Positions 1-6,128 of a stretch of DNA of 6,460 bases are shown in pieces. Within the stretch, counting starts at the first letter, position 1, and each line of letters starts with the position of its first letter. The stretch is from DASUME01 sp038257655. Its GTDB lineage: Bacteria; Myxococcota_A; Polyangia; Polyangiales; DASUME01. The stretch spans positions 1-6,460 of the forward strand of contig JBBSJC010000473.1 of the NCBI GenBank assembly GCA_038257655.1, read 5' to 3'. The notes under the pieces were generated by a model that saw only the letters and a list, made by a program, of their open reading frames with translations, ran no database searches and had not been told where the DNA came from. A program made the position numbers and the translations under genes.

Positions 1-720
1 GTCGAGCACGTCGGGCTCAAGCCACGGGTCGCGCGGATTTCCGCTGCGCGATTGGTAAATCATCTTGTACGAGGCGATGCCCACCTTCTGGGCCACGCGC
101 GCTGCGGTCTCTTCCAGCTGCGCGACATAGGGCGACTCCTCGGCCATCGGCGCAGGAATGCTGTGAGCCGAGAACAGGACACTTGCTTGCACGCGAGTAG
201 TAAGGTCAAGGCGAGACAGCGCTTGCGCGAGATGACAAGCGTGGGCCTCCATCACGCCTTCGCTGAGCCCCCACCCCTTCACGTAACGCACGGTGGGCGC
301 GGCTTGGGCTGTTTCGGCAGCGATTTCTGCGCGCGCGGCTTCGACCGCCTGCATGTAACGTGACACCGAAGCTTCGGTCTCTTGCGCGGCCATGATCAAA
401 CCGAGCACTTCGTGAATGCCGGCCTCGCGGAAGCCGAGCAAGGCGTCCTTGATCCACGGCGTCCAGTGACGCATGCCCAACCGTACGTCGAGCTCGACGC
501 CGCGCGCGGCAAGCTCAGCCTTGAGCAAGCGAGCCTGGTTTTGCGTGTGTTCGGTGATAGGTGAACGACCGCCGAGCAGCTCGTAGTGATGCACGACGCT
601 CTCAAAGCGCGCCTCCGGCACAGGCCTGCCGGTGAGCACGTTGCGCAAGAACGGACGAATGTCCTCGGACTGATGCGGACCACCAAAAGCGATAACCATC
701 AATCCGCGTTCGCGCGTCAT
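1..720 (-). CDS. hemH: Ferrochelatase, 5' 240 codons (3' end beyond window)
   Basis: Cytoplasmic or membrane-associated enzyme that inserts Fe2+ into a porphyrin in the late steps of haem synthesis. The first 240 residues are visible; the family is usually about 310-350 residues, so roughly the last quarter lies off the left edge. Visible family motifs are GLMVIAFGGP (residues 6-15), GGRSPI (50-55), the active-site SAHSIP with the metal-binding histidine at H186, and YQSRSGNPRDPWLEPD (222-237). The frame is open to base 1. The ATG at 718-720 overlaps the hemE stop as ATGA, which indicates translational coupling. It also aligns with the N-terminus of Bacillus HemH/CpfC as I remember it, so I prefer it to the internal ATG at codon 8. 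The sequence looks more like the Bacillus/actinobacterial coproporphyrin type than the LLVNLGTP type of E. coli. The true substrate, protoporphyrin IX or coproporphyrin III, cannot be settled here. Confidence 0.95.
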   Translation of the reverse strand, partial: MTRERGLMVIAFGGPHQSEDIRPFLRNVLTGRPVPEARFESVVHHYELLGGRSPITEHTQNQARLLKAELAARGVELDVRLGMRHWTPWIKDALLGFREAGIHEVLGLIMAAQETEASVSRYMQAVEAARAEIAAETAQAAPTVRYVKGWGLSEGVMEAHACHLAQALSRLDLTTRVQASVLFSAHSIPAPMAEESPYVAQLEETAARVAQKVGIASYKMIYQSRSGNPRDPWLEPDVLD

Positions 721-1739
721 CGCCTGCTCGTCTCGTGTACGTGATCGACAAGTACCTTGACTTGATCGACACTGGCTTCGGGGAAGATGCCGTGGCCGAG
801 ATTGAAGATATGCCCAGGCTTGCCCGCCGCGGAGGCGAGCACCTCACTTGCCCGGCGCTTGAGCTCTTCGCGTGGCGCGAGCAGAGAGAAAGGTTCGAGG
901 TTGCCCTGGACGGCCTTGGCCCCGAGCCTCTCCCAGGTGGGGCCAAGCTCCATGCGCCAGTCGAGCCCGATCACATCGCCGCCGGCCTGCATCTGGTGTT
1001 CGAGTAAGGTGGCGGTGCCGGTTCCGAAATGGATCGAGGGCACGCTCTTATCGAGCGCGCCGAACAAACGCTGCATGTGCGGCTTCACGTAACGTACATA
1101 ATCAGAGGGCGAAAGCGCCCCGATCCAGCTATCAAAAACCTGAATCGCGTCGGCGCCGTTTGCGACCTGAGCGTTGAGGTAGTCGATGGTGGCTGACGTG
1201 AGCTTGGTCATCAACACGTTGAAGGCCGCTTCGTCGTTGTACATGAGACGCTTGGTCTCGCGGTACTCCTTGGAGCCGCCGCCTTCGATCGCGTAGGAAG
1301 CGAGCGTAAACGGCGCACCCGCAAAACCGATCAGCGGCACATCCTTCGCAAGGCTTTCGCGCACCTGACGCACGGTTTGCATCACGTAGCCAAGGGATTC
1401 CTTGGCGTTGATTTGTTCGCTGACCGCGTCGATGTCCTTGGTTGTGCGCACCGGCTTGCCGATGGTGGGGCCGTCGCCCTTCGTGAACTCAAAACCGATG
1501 CCCAAGGGCTCGAGCACGAGCAGGATGTCGGCGAACAGGATCGCCGCATCGACGCCGAGCTGCGTCACGGGCAACAACGTCACCTCGGTCGCAAGGTCGG
1601 GTGTCTTACACAGCTCGACAAAGCTGACTTTGGCGCGAATCGCGCGGTACTCAGGTTGATAACGCCCGGCTTGGCGCATGAGCCAAATAGGCGTGTAGTC
1701 TGTTGGCTCACCGCGGCAGGCTTTGAGAAAGGCGCTCAT
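717..1739 (-). CDS. hemE: Uroporphyrinogen decarboxylase
   Basis: Cytoplasmic enzyme that removes the four acetate carboxyl groups of uroporphyrinogen III to give coproporphyrinogen III. At 340 residues it has the normal family length. The N-terminal signature PIWLMRQAGRY (17-27) supplies the substrate-binding arginines R22 and R26. D71 in ILFADIL corresponds to the catalytic aspartate (D86 in the human enzyme). The second signature, GFAGAPFTLASYAIEGGGS (137-155), includes the conserved Y148. FDSWIGALSP and the C-terminal NLGHGIFPE with H316 complete the active site, so no key residue is missing. The ATG start puts the first signature at the usual distance. The ribosome-binding site is weak: the nearest AAGG is about 17 bases upstream, inside the hemD end. 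The gene follows hemD by 11 bases and overlaps hemH by 4, so it is probably expressed by readthrough and coupling. Confidence 0.98.
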   Translation of the reverse strand: MSAFLKACRGEPTDYTPIWLMRQAGRYQPEYRAIRAKVSFVELCKTPDLATEVTLLPVTQLGVDAAILFADILLVLEPLGIGFEFTKGDGPTIGKPVRTTKDIDAVSEQINAKESLGYVMQTVRQVRESLAKDVPLIGFAGAPFTLASYAIEGGGSKEYRETKRLMYNDEAAFNVLMTKLTSATIDYLNAQVANGADAIQVFDSWIGALSPSDYVRYVKPHMQRLFGALDKSVPSIHFGTGTATLLEHQMQAGGDVIGLDWRMELGPTWERLGAKAVQGNLEPFSLLAPREELKRRASEVLASAAGKPGHIFNLGHGIFPEASVDQVKVLVDHVHETSRR

Positions 1740-1750
1740 TGCCGAGGATC

Positions 1751-2599
1751 TTAGCGCCTTTTTGCGGCGAGCACTTCACGAACCTGTCGGGCCGCAAGCA
1801 AGACCAGTTGCCCCATCTTGCCGTGCTCGGGCTCGAAATCCGGCTCGAGCTCCAGATTGCGCAGCGCCTCGGTGCAGCTCGGCCCGATCGAGCCTATGGC
1901 GCAGCGCAAAAGCGCCTGTCGCAGCGCCGCTTCGCGCCCATTGCGCGCCGCGACATCAAACAGGCTGCCGGCTTGGGGTCCCGCTGCGAACAGGATCACG
2001 TCGACCTCAGCGCGCACGATGGCGTCGATCACCGACAGGATGGGCGAAAGGTCTTCGGGCAGCTGCCAGCGATACACGGGGACCTGGGTCACTTGCGCGC
2101 CCTCAGTCAGAAGTGCCTGCGTCAGCTTTTCGTGCGGTACGCCGTATTGCTGCAGGGCGACGCGCTTGCCGGTCAGTGCGGTATGGGCCTTCAAGGCGTC
2201 CATCAGAGATTGCCAAGTGTGTGGCTCGGGGGCGACGACCTGAGGCTTGACGCCGAGCTCTTTGAGGGCGACCACGCTTTTGGGCCCGCGTGCGACGACC
2301 AGGATGGCGCGCAAGCGCTCGGCCAGCTCCTCTCGGTCCATCAGCGGTGCGACCAGCTCGACGAGCTTGCGATTGCCGGCGCCGGTGAGGACGAGCAGCG
2401 CGTCCACCTCGCCCTGGCGCAGGGCTGCCACAAACGAGATTAGCTCCGGCCCAAGCTCAAGCGGCGCCTCTACAATCGAGGGTGCGATCACCACTTGGGC
2501 GCCCTGCTTGCCGACAAGGCGGGTGAACTCTTCACCGCGGCGCGACTCGAATAGGGCGACCGTGAGACCGGATAGGCCTTTTGTGTTTTCCTCGAGCAT
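1751..2599 (-). CDS. hemD: Uroporphyrinogen-III synthase
   Basis: Cytoplasmic enzyme that cyclises hydroxymethylbilane to uroporphyrinogen III with inversion of ring D. It has 282 residues, slightly above the usual 240-270. HemD proteins diverge strongly, but this one shows the two-domain HEM4 pattern: an N-terminal half with LTGAGNRKLVELV (71-83) and VARGPKSVVALKELG (102-116), then the inter-domain EPHTW (125-129). The C-terminal half carries VPVYRWQLPED (173-183), VDVILFAAGPQAGSLFDVA (199-217), SIGPSCTEAL (237-246) and FEPEHGKMGQLV (255-266). These pieces resemble HemD of actinobacteria, acidobacteria and relatives more than that of E. coli. The ATG has an AGG eight bases upstream. It lies 47 bases after folC and 11 before hemE. 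Its product is the HemE substrate, so the order matches the pathway. hemC is not adjacent here. Confidence 0.93.
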   Translation of the reverse strand: MLEENTKGLSGLTVALFESRRGEEFTRLVGKQGAQVVIAPSIVEAPLELGPELISFVAALRQGEVDALLVLTGAGNRKLVELVAPLMDREELAERLRAILVVARGPKSVVALKELGVKPQVVAPEPHTWQSLMDALKAHTALTGKRVALQQYGVPHEKLTQALLTEGAQVTQVPVYRWQLPEDLSPILSVIDAIVRAEVDVILFAAGPQAGSLFDVAARNGREAALRQALLRCAIGSIGPSCTEALRNLELEPDFEPEHGKMGQLVLLAARQVREVLAAKRR

Positions 2600-2647
2600 G
2601 GCTCAAGCCTGGTGCGCAGACGGGCACGTCGCCAGCTGAAGCAGACC

Positions 2648-3997
2648 CTACATGGCGATCGTGGCGTCCATGCCCAGACCCAAGATCTGCGCGCGAATGG
2701 GAGCTATCAAAAAGATCGAGCCCGCCACGATTACGAGGCCACGTTTGCCAGCGAGCTTTTGCGCCCGAGCGAAAGCCTCACGTGGGTCCGCGACGGCGAC
2801 GCCGCCGTACGCTTGGCACAAGGCTTGGGCGGGCTCGGCGCGCGGCGTATCCGGCGTGGCGAACACCACCGGATCCACCTCGGGCAGCAGCGTGCGCAAC
2901 ATCGTCGCGTGATCCTTGTCGCGCATGGCGCCGAACACCAACACCCGGCGTTTGTAGCGTTTAGCCAGGGTCTTGACCTGCTGCGCCAGGCTCGCGCAGG
3001 CTTCGGGGTTGTGCGCCGCATCGAGTAAGGTGCTCGGCGCGCCGGGCAAGAGTTCAAGGCGTCCTGGCCAACGCGTATGCGCGACACCACTGCGCAGCGC
3101 GCGCTCAGATATGGCAAAGACGGGGGCTTTTGGTTTGCTCGGTTTGCTCAACTGCTCGCGGGCGTGGCTCAGCTGATCGAGGGCGGCCACGGCACAGGCG
3201 AGATTGTCGCGCTGGTGCGCGCCTGCGAGCGGCAATGGCAGCTTCGCGTAAGTACGATCCTGAACTGAAACAGTGCAGCCGTCGTCCAGCTCGGACACGC
3301 TGAAGTCGCGGTCGATGCGTAGGTACGGCGCCTTACGCGCGCGAGCAGTGGCCGCGATCACGCGCAGGGCTGCCGCATCGCGTGTACCGACGACGACTGG
3401 CACCTTCGGCCATACGATACCCGCTTTTTCGCGGGCGATCGCGCTGACCGTCGGCCCCAGGCGTTCCTGATGATCGAGGGCGATGCTACTGATGACACTG
3501 ACAAGGGGCTTGACTACATTCGTGGCATCGAGTCTGCCGCCAAGGCCGACTTCGAGCACGTTGATGTCACAGCGCAGATCGCGAAAGATTTCGAACGCCA
3601 GCAACGTGCAGGCCTCGAAGAACGTCAGCTCGGGTGTGTCTGAATCCTCGAAAAACGGCACGAGCTCACTGACACGCTGCGCAAAGCTGCGCTGCGTCAC
3701 CGCCTTACCATTGACGACAAAGCGCTCAGTCATGCGATGTAGATGCGGCGAAGTGTACAACCCCGTGCGATATCCCTGCGCTCTCAGCACGGAAGCGAGC
3801 AACGACGCGACGCTACCCTTACCGTTTGTGCCGGCCACCAGAATGGCTGGCACAGCGCGCTCGGGATGATTGCGCAGCGCGAGCGCACGCTGGACGCGCG
3901 TTAGACCGAGCTGCACGCCGCGCGGGGCAAGCCCGTACAGATAGCGGGTGGCGCCGGCGTAACTCAGGACAGGAGGCGAGCGCAGCACCGAACTCAA
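2648..3997 (-). CDS. folC: Bifunctional dihydrofolate synthase / folylpolyglutamate synthase
   Basis: Cytoplasmic Mur-ligase-family ATPase that adds glutamate to dihydropteroate and then extends the glutamate tail of folates. It has 449 residues, against about 420-440 typically. The P-loop GTNGKGS spans 56-62, followed by TSPHL (82-86), FFEACTLLAF (126-135), EVGLGGRLDATN (149-160), DHQERLG (175-181) and REKAGI (189-194). K191 matches the lysine that is carbamylated in this family. GAHQRDN (258-264) leads to the C-terminal ligase domain with WPGRLE (309-314), DAAHNPEA (325-332) and the FGAMRDKD segment. A Lys/Pro-rich stretch (about 282-291) is a likely surface loop. The start is uncertain: the TTG at 3997 overlaps the accD stop as TTGA and suits coupling, while an in-frame GTG at codon 4 (3986-3988) is the alternative. 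No strong ribosome-binding site precedes either. Whether both activities are kept cannot be read from sequence alone. Confidence 0.96.
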   Translation of the reverse strand: MSSVLRSPPVLSYAGATRYLYGLAPRGVQLGLTRVQRALALRNHPERAVPAILVAGTNGKGSVASLLASVLRAQGYRTGLYTSPHLHRMTERFVVNGKAVTQRSFAQRVSELVPFFEDSDTPELTFFEACTLLAFEIFRDLRCDINVLEVGLGGRLDATNVVKPLVSVISSIALDHQERLGPTVSAIAREKAGIVWPKVPVVVGTRDAAALRVIAATARARKAPYLRIDRDFSVSELDDGCTVSVQDRTYAKLPLPLAGAHQRDNLACAVAALDQLSHAREQLSKPSKPKAPVFAISERALRSGVAHTRWPGRLELLPGAPSTLLDAAHNPEACASLAQQVKTLAKRYKRRVLVFGAMRDKDHATMLRTLLPEVDPVVFATPDTPRAEPAQALCQAYGGVAVADPREAFARAQKLAGKRGLVIVAGSIFLIAPIRAQILGLGMDATIAM

Positions 3998-4833
3998 TCG
4001 AGCAGGTGCGACAGAATGCGTGCGATGTGCGCGCGCAGCTGACTACGGGGGCTTATCAGATCGATCATGCCGTGCTCGAGCAAGAACTCCGCGGTTTGCA
4101 AGCCCTCGGGTAATTTCTGGCGGATGGTATTTTCGCTCACGCGCCGGCCGGCAAAACCGATCATCGCACCGGGCTCTGAGATGTTGATATCGCCTAGGAG
4201 CGCAAAGCTTGCCGCCACGCCGCCGGTGGTCGGATTCAAGCAGACGCTGATGAACGGCATGTTCACGTCGCGCAGCTGACCCAGCGCCGAAACCGTCTTG
4301 CCCATCTGCATCAAGGACATCACGCCCTCTTGCATGCGGGCGCCGCCCGAAGCGGACAGTAAGATCACCGGCTGCCTGTGGGTGATACCGCGCTCGAACA
4401 TGCGCGTGATCTTCTCACCGACGACCGAGCCCATGGAACCGCCCATGTAGCGGAACATGAAAGTGCCGAGCTGTACGTTGCGAGCTTCGATCTGAGCCTT
4501 ACCGGCCAAGAATGCGTCGCGAACGCCGCTCGCCTTTTGTGCAGCCTTGATCCGATCGGCATAGCGCTTGCTGTCGCTGAAGCCGAGAAAGTCCTTGGGG
4601 CTGAGCTCCCGATCATACTCTTCGAAAGATCCGGGATCGGTCAGCAGCTCCATCCAGCCTTCACCGCTGAGCGCGTCGTGGTAGCCGCACTGCGGACAGA
4701 CTTCGAGATTGGCGGAGAACTCTTCCGCCATCAGTGTCACGCCGCAGGTGTCGCAGCGTCGAAACAGGCCCGCACCCAGTGTGCGTTTTTCAGAAGCGAC
4801 CTGATCCGGTCGGTTTTTGCTGAACCAGCCCAT
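3994..4833 (-). CDS. accD: Acetyl-CoA carboxylase carboxyltransferase subunit beta
   Basis: Cytoplasmic subunit that works with AccA to transfer CO2 from carboxybiotin to acetyl-CoA, giving malonyl-CoA, the committed step of fatty acid synthesis. The preferred product is 279 residues, beginning MGWF like the MSWI start of E. coli AccD. With this start the zinc-ribbon cysteines fall at C27, C30, C46 and C49, the same positions as in E. coli. Further motifs are GGSMGSVVG (131-139), SASGGARMQEG (160-170), PTTGGV (201-206) and the GFAGRRV segment near 226-232. It lacks the acidic/proline-rich tail of E. coli AccD and ends soon after the crotonase-fold core. An in-frame ATG eight codons upstream (4855-4857) would give 287 residues but has no visible ribosome-binding site. 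The stop overlaps the folC start; accD-folC adjacency is common in Gram-negative bacteria. accA is not in the window. Confidence 0.97.
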   Translation of the reverse strand: MGWFSKNRPDQVASEKRTLGAGLFRRCDTCGVTLMAEEFSANLEVCPQCGYHDALSGEGWMELLTDPGSFEEYDRELSPKDFLGFSDSKRYADRIKAAQKASGVRDAFLAGKAQIEARNVQLGTFMFRYMGGSMGSVVGEKITRMFERGITHRQPVILLSASGGARMQEGVMSLMQMGKTVSALGQLRDVNMPFISVCLNPTTGGVAASFALLGDINISEPGAMIGFAGRRVSENTIRQKLPEGLQTAEFLLEHGMIDLISPRSQLRAHIARILSHLLD

Positions 4834-4838
4834 CGGTT

Positions 4839-4843
4839 TCCGT
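4839..4843 (-). promoter_or_regulatory. Likely ribosome-binding site favouring the inner accD start
   Basis: On the minus strand ACGGA ends five bases before the ATG at 4831-4833. The alternative ATG at 4855-4857 is preceded by a pyrimidine-rich stretch without AGG or GGA. The match to the anti-Shine-Dalgarno sequence is short. The stronger argument for this start is the zinc-finger spacing it gives. Confidence 0.4.
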
Positions 4844-4887
4844 CCAGTGCTGCGCATCGGCTTGTGAGAGGCGAGCCGGCTGAGCAG

Positions 4888-5658
4888 TTAGCACCCCGCC
4901 ACAATCACTGCCAGATGCCGACCTGATGCCTGTCCATCCCGCCGAAAAGAAAAGAAACGGGCCCGGTCTTGAAAGGTGCAGCCGGTTACGAAGTCAATCT
5001 GTTCAGTGACAACACCGGCGGCCTCGAGTTGCGCGCGCACCAGCCGGCATAGATCGACATGCGGCCGCGGCTCGCGCGGCATGATCACCGTGGGCTCGCC
5101 TCCTGCGCAGGCGGCAAGTTGCTGCGCTATTTCGGGGCTGACTTCGAAGGCTTCGCAGCTGATGTGCGGACCGACCGCGACCAGCAACGAGCGCGCTTTG
5201 ACGTTGGCCGCCTCACACAGCGCCGTGATGCTGTTGGCGATCACCTGGGCCACCACGCCGCGCCAGCCTGCATGGACGGCGGCCACCGCACCCGTCTCTG
5301 GGCTGGCGATCAGAATTGGCACGCAGTCTGCGACACGAACCGCGACCGCTTGATCTCGTTTGAGCGACCAGACTGCATCCCCTTCGCGCTCGCGAAATGC
5401 AGCGACTGGCGCGCCCGGGTCCGCACCCTGAACGATGTTACCGTGCACCTGACTGACCTCGTACAGCGCGTCGATGTCGTAGCCGACCTCGGCCGCCAAA
5501 CGGCGGTGGTTTTCCGCGACGGCTGCGGGCCTGTCGGCAAGATTGCGCGCGAGGTTCAGCGTGTCGTAGGGCTCCGCGCTCACGCCCCCGGTCCGCAAGG
5601 AAAAGCCGTGGCGAAACCCTGCTTGCTGTAGCTTCGAGGACCGGAGAACCAAGCTCAC
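4888..5658 (-). CDS. pgeF: PgeF/YfiH (LACC1) family protein, peptidoglycan editing factor or purine nucleoside phosphorylase-like
   Basis: Member of the former DUF152 / 'polyphenol oxidase' family. The E. coli homologue YfiH (PgeF) helps prevent misincorporation of serine into peptidoglycan precursors, and relatives such as LACC1 act on purine nucleosides; which applies here is not shown by sequence. At 256 residues it has normal length. The metal-binding triad is intact: H72 in QVHG (70-73), C112 in ADCVPIL (110-116) and H129 in HAGWRG (129-134). Other family features are FSLRTGGVS (19-27), TLNLARN (33-39), VGPHISC, and C-terminal CTFQD...FFSFRRDG. There is no signal peptide, so it should be cytoplasmic. 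The start is GTG; a TTG two codons later is possible, and the upstream ribosome-binding site is poor. It is the first gene of the minus-strand set, 54 bases before accD and 43 bases from a divergent gene, so the promoter of the whole set may lie just upstream. Confidence 0.93.
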   Translation of the reverse strand: MSLVLRSSKLQQAGFRHGFSLRTGGVSAEPYDTLNLARNLADRPAAVAENHRRLAAEVGYDIDALYEVSQVHGNIVQGADPGAPVAAFREREGDAVWSLKRDQAVAVRVADCVPILIASPETGAVAAVHAGWRGVVAQVIANSITALCEAANVKARSLLVAVGPHISCEAFEVSPEIAQQLAACAGGEPTVIMPREPRPHVDLCRLVRAQLEAAGVVTEQIDFVTGCTFQDRARFFSFRRDGQASGRHLAVIVAGC

Positions 5659-5701
5659 CCCGCTTGTCTAACACGAAGCGCTGGGATAGGAACCGGCAAC
5701 C
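5659..5701. promoter_or_regulatory. Divergent intergenic region between pgeF and the SCP2-like gene
   Basis: This 43-base gap separates two start codons facing away from each other, so it should hold or overlap both promoters. I could not find a convincing -35/-10 pair on either strand. On the plus strand AGGA (5688-5691) is a plausible ribosome-binding site ten bases before the ATG at 5702. An imperfect inverted repeat, CGCTT (5661-5665) and AAGCG (5676-5680) around a ten-base loop, and the hexamer palindrome AGCGCT (5677-5682) are candidate operator or leader elements. They are short enough to be chance. Confidence 0.35.
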
Positions 5702-6127
5702 ATGGGACTCCCTTTTCCTTCCGCCGAGTGGGCCTCGGCCTATCACCAGGCCATCAATCAAAACGCGCTGTATCAAAAGGCGGCGGCAAGCTGGGACCAG
5801 GGCGCCATCGCCTTTGTGTGCAAAGCAGAGCCGAGCCTCGGCCTCGATACGGCGCACGGTGTCGTGCTCGATTTGCATCTCGGACGCTGTCGCGGCGCGC
5901 TCTACACCACCGACGCTGCGCGCATTGCCGAGACGCCGTTCGTGATCGAAGCGAGCTATGCGCAATGGAAGTCGGTGCTGCGCGGCGAGATCGAGCCGAT
6001 CAAAGCGATGTTGCAAGGCCAGCTCAAGCTCGCGAAGGGTCACCTGCCCACGATTATTCGTGACGTCGAAGGCTCCAAGCAACTCGTACTCAGCGCGGCT
6101 GGCGTCGATACCGAGTTTCTAGGCTGA
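5702..6127 (+). CDS. Small SCP2-like (sterol carrier protein 2 fold) protein
   Basis: A complete 141-residue protein that I assign to the SCP2 sterol-binding type by pattern, not by a named orthologue. The strand-like region GVVLDLHLGRCRGALY (53-68) is followed by TPFVIEASYAQWKSVLRGEIEPIKAMLQG (78-106) and LKLAKGHL (108-115). The 'S-Y-x-x-W...G-x-x-x-P-(I/M)-K-A-(M/F)-x-x-G-x-(L/V)-x-(L/V)-x-G' arrangement is typical of SCP2 domains. The N-terminal 35 residues look helical (QAINQNALYQKAAASW). No signal peptide or membrane segment is visible, so it is probably a soluble lipid- or acyl-CoA-binding protein; the ligand is unknown. The ATG has AGGA ten bases upstream. The stop is one base before the next gene, so the two are almost certainly cotranscribed and coupled. 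The reverse strand is open over part of this gene, but this frame has the protein-like sequence. Confidence 0.75.
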   Translation: MGLPFPSAEWASAYHQAINQNALYQKAAASWDQGAIAFVCKAEPSLGLDTAHGVVLDLHLGRCRGALYTTDAARIAETPFVIEASYAQWKSVLRGEIEPIKAMLQGQLKLAKGHLPTIIRDVEGSKQLVLSAAGVDTEFLG

Positions 6128-6128
6128 C

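Noticed and set aside
1739..2443. Long plus-strand open frame (234 codons) opposite hemD
   Set aside because: The opposite strand carries clear HemD sequence. The antisense product shows no recognisable motif, and such frames are expected in GC-rich genes.
4834..4857. Eight-codon N-terminal extension of accD from the upstream ATG
   Set aside because: There is no ribosome-binding site before it. The inner ATG gives the same zinc-finger residue numbers as E. coli AccD and a family-like MGWF start.
4874..4881. Eight-base palindrome AGCCGGCT between pgeF and accD, considered as a terminator or operator
   Set aside because: It has no loop, does not extend beyond eight bases and lacks a following T tract, so it is likely chance in GC-rich DNA.
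5664..5690. Possible plus-strand promoter with TTGTCT and GGATAG
   Set aside because: The spacing is about 14 bases and the -10 candidate overlaps the ribosome-binding site of the SCP2-like gene.
5438..6082. Minus-strand open frame (214 codons) spanning the pgeF start, the divergent gap and the SCP2-like gene
   Set aside because: It overlaps two better-supported genes on both sides. Its Arg-rich composition is typical of an out-of-frame shadow, and it would erase the only divergent promoter gap.
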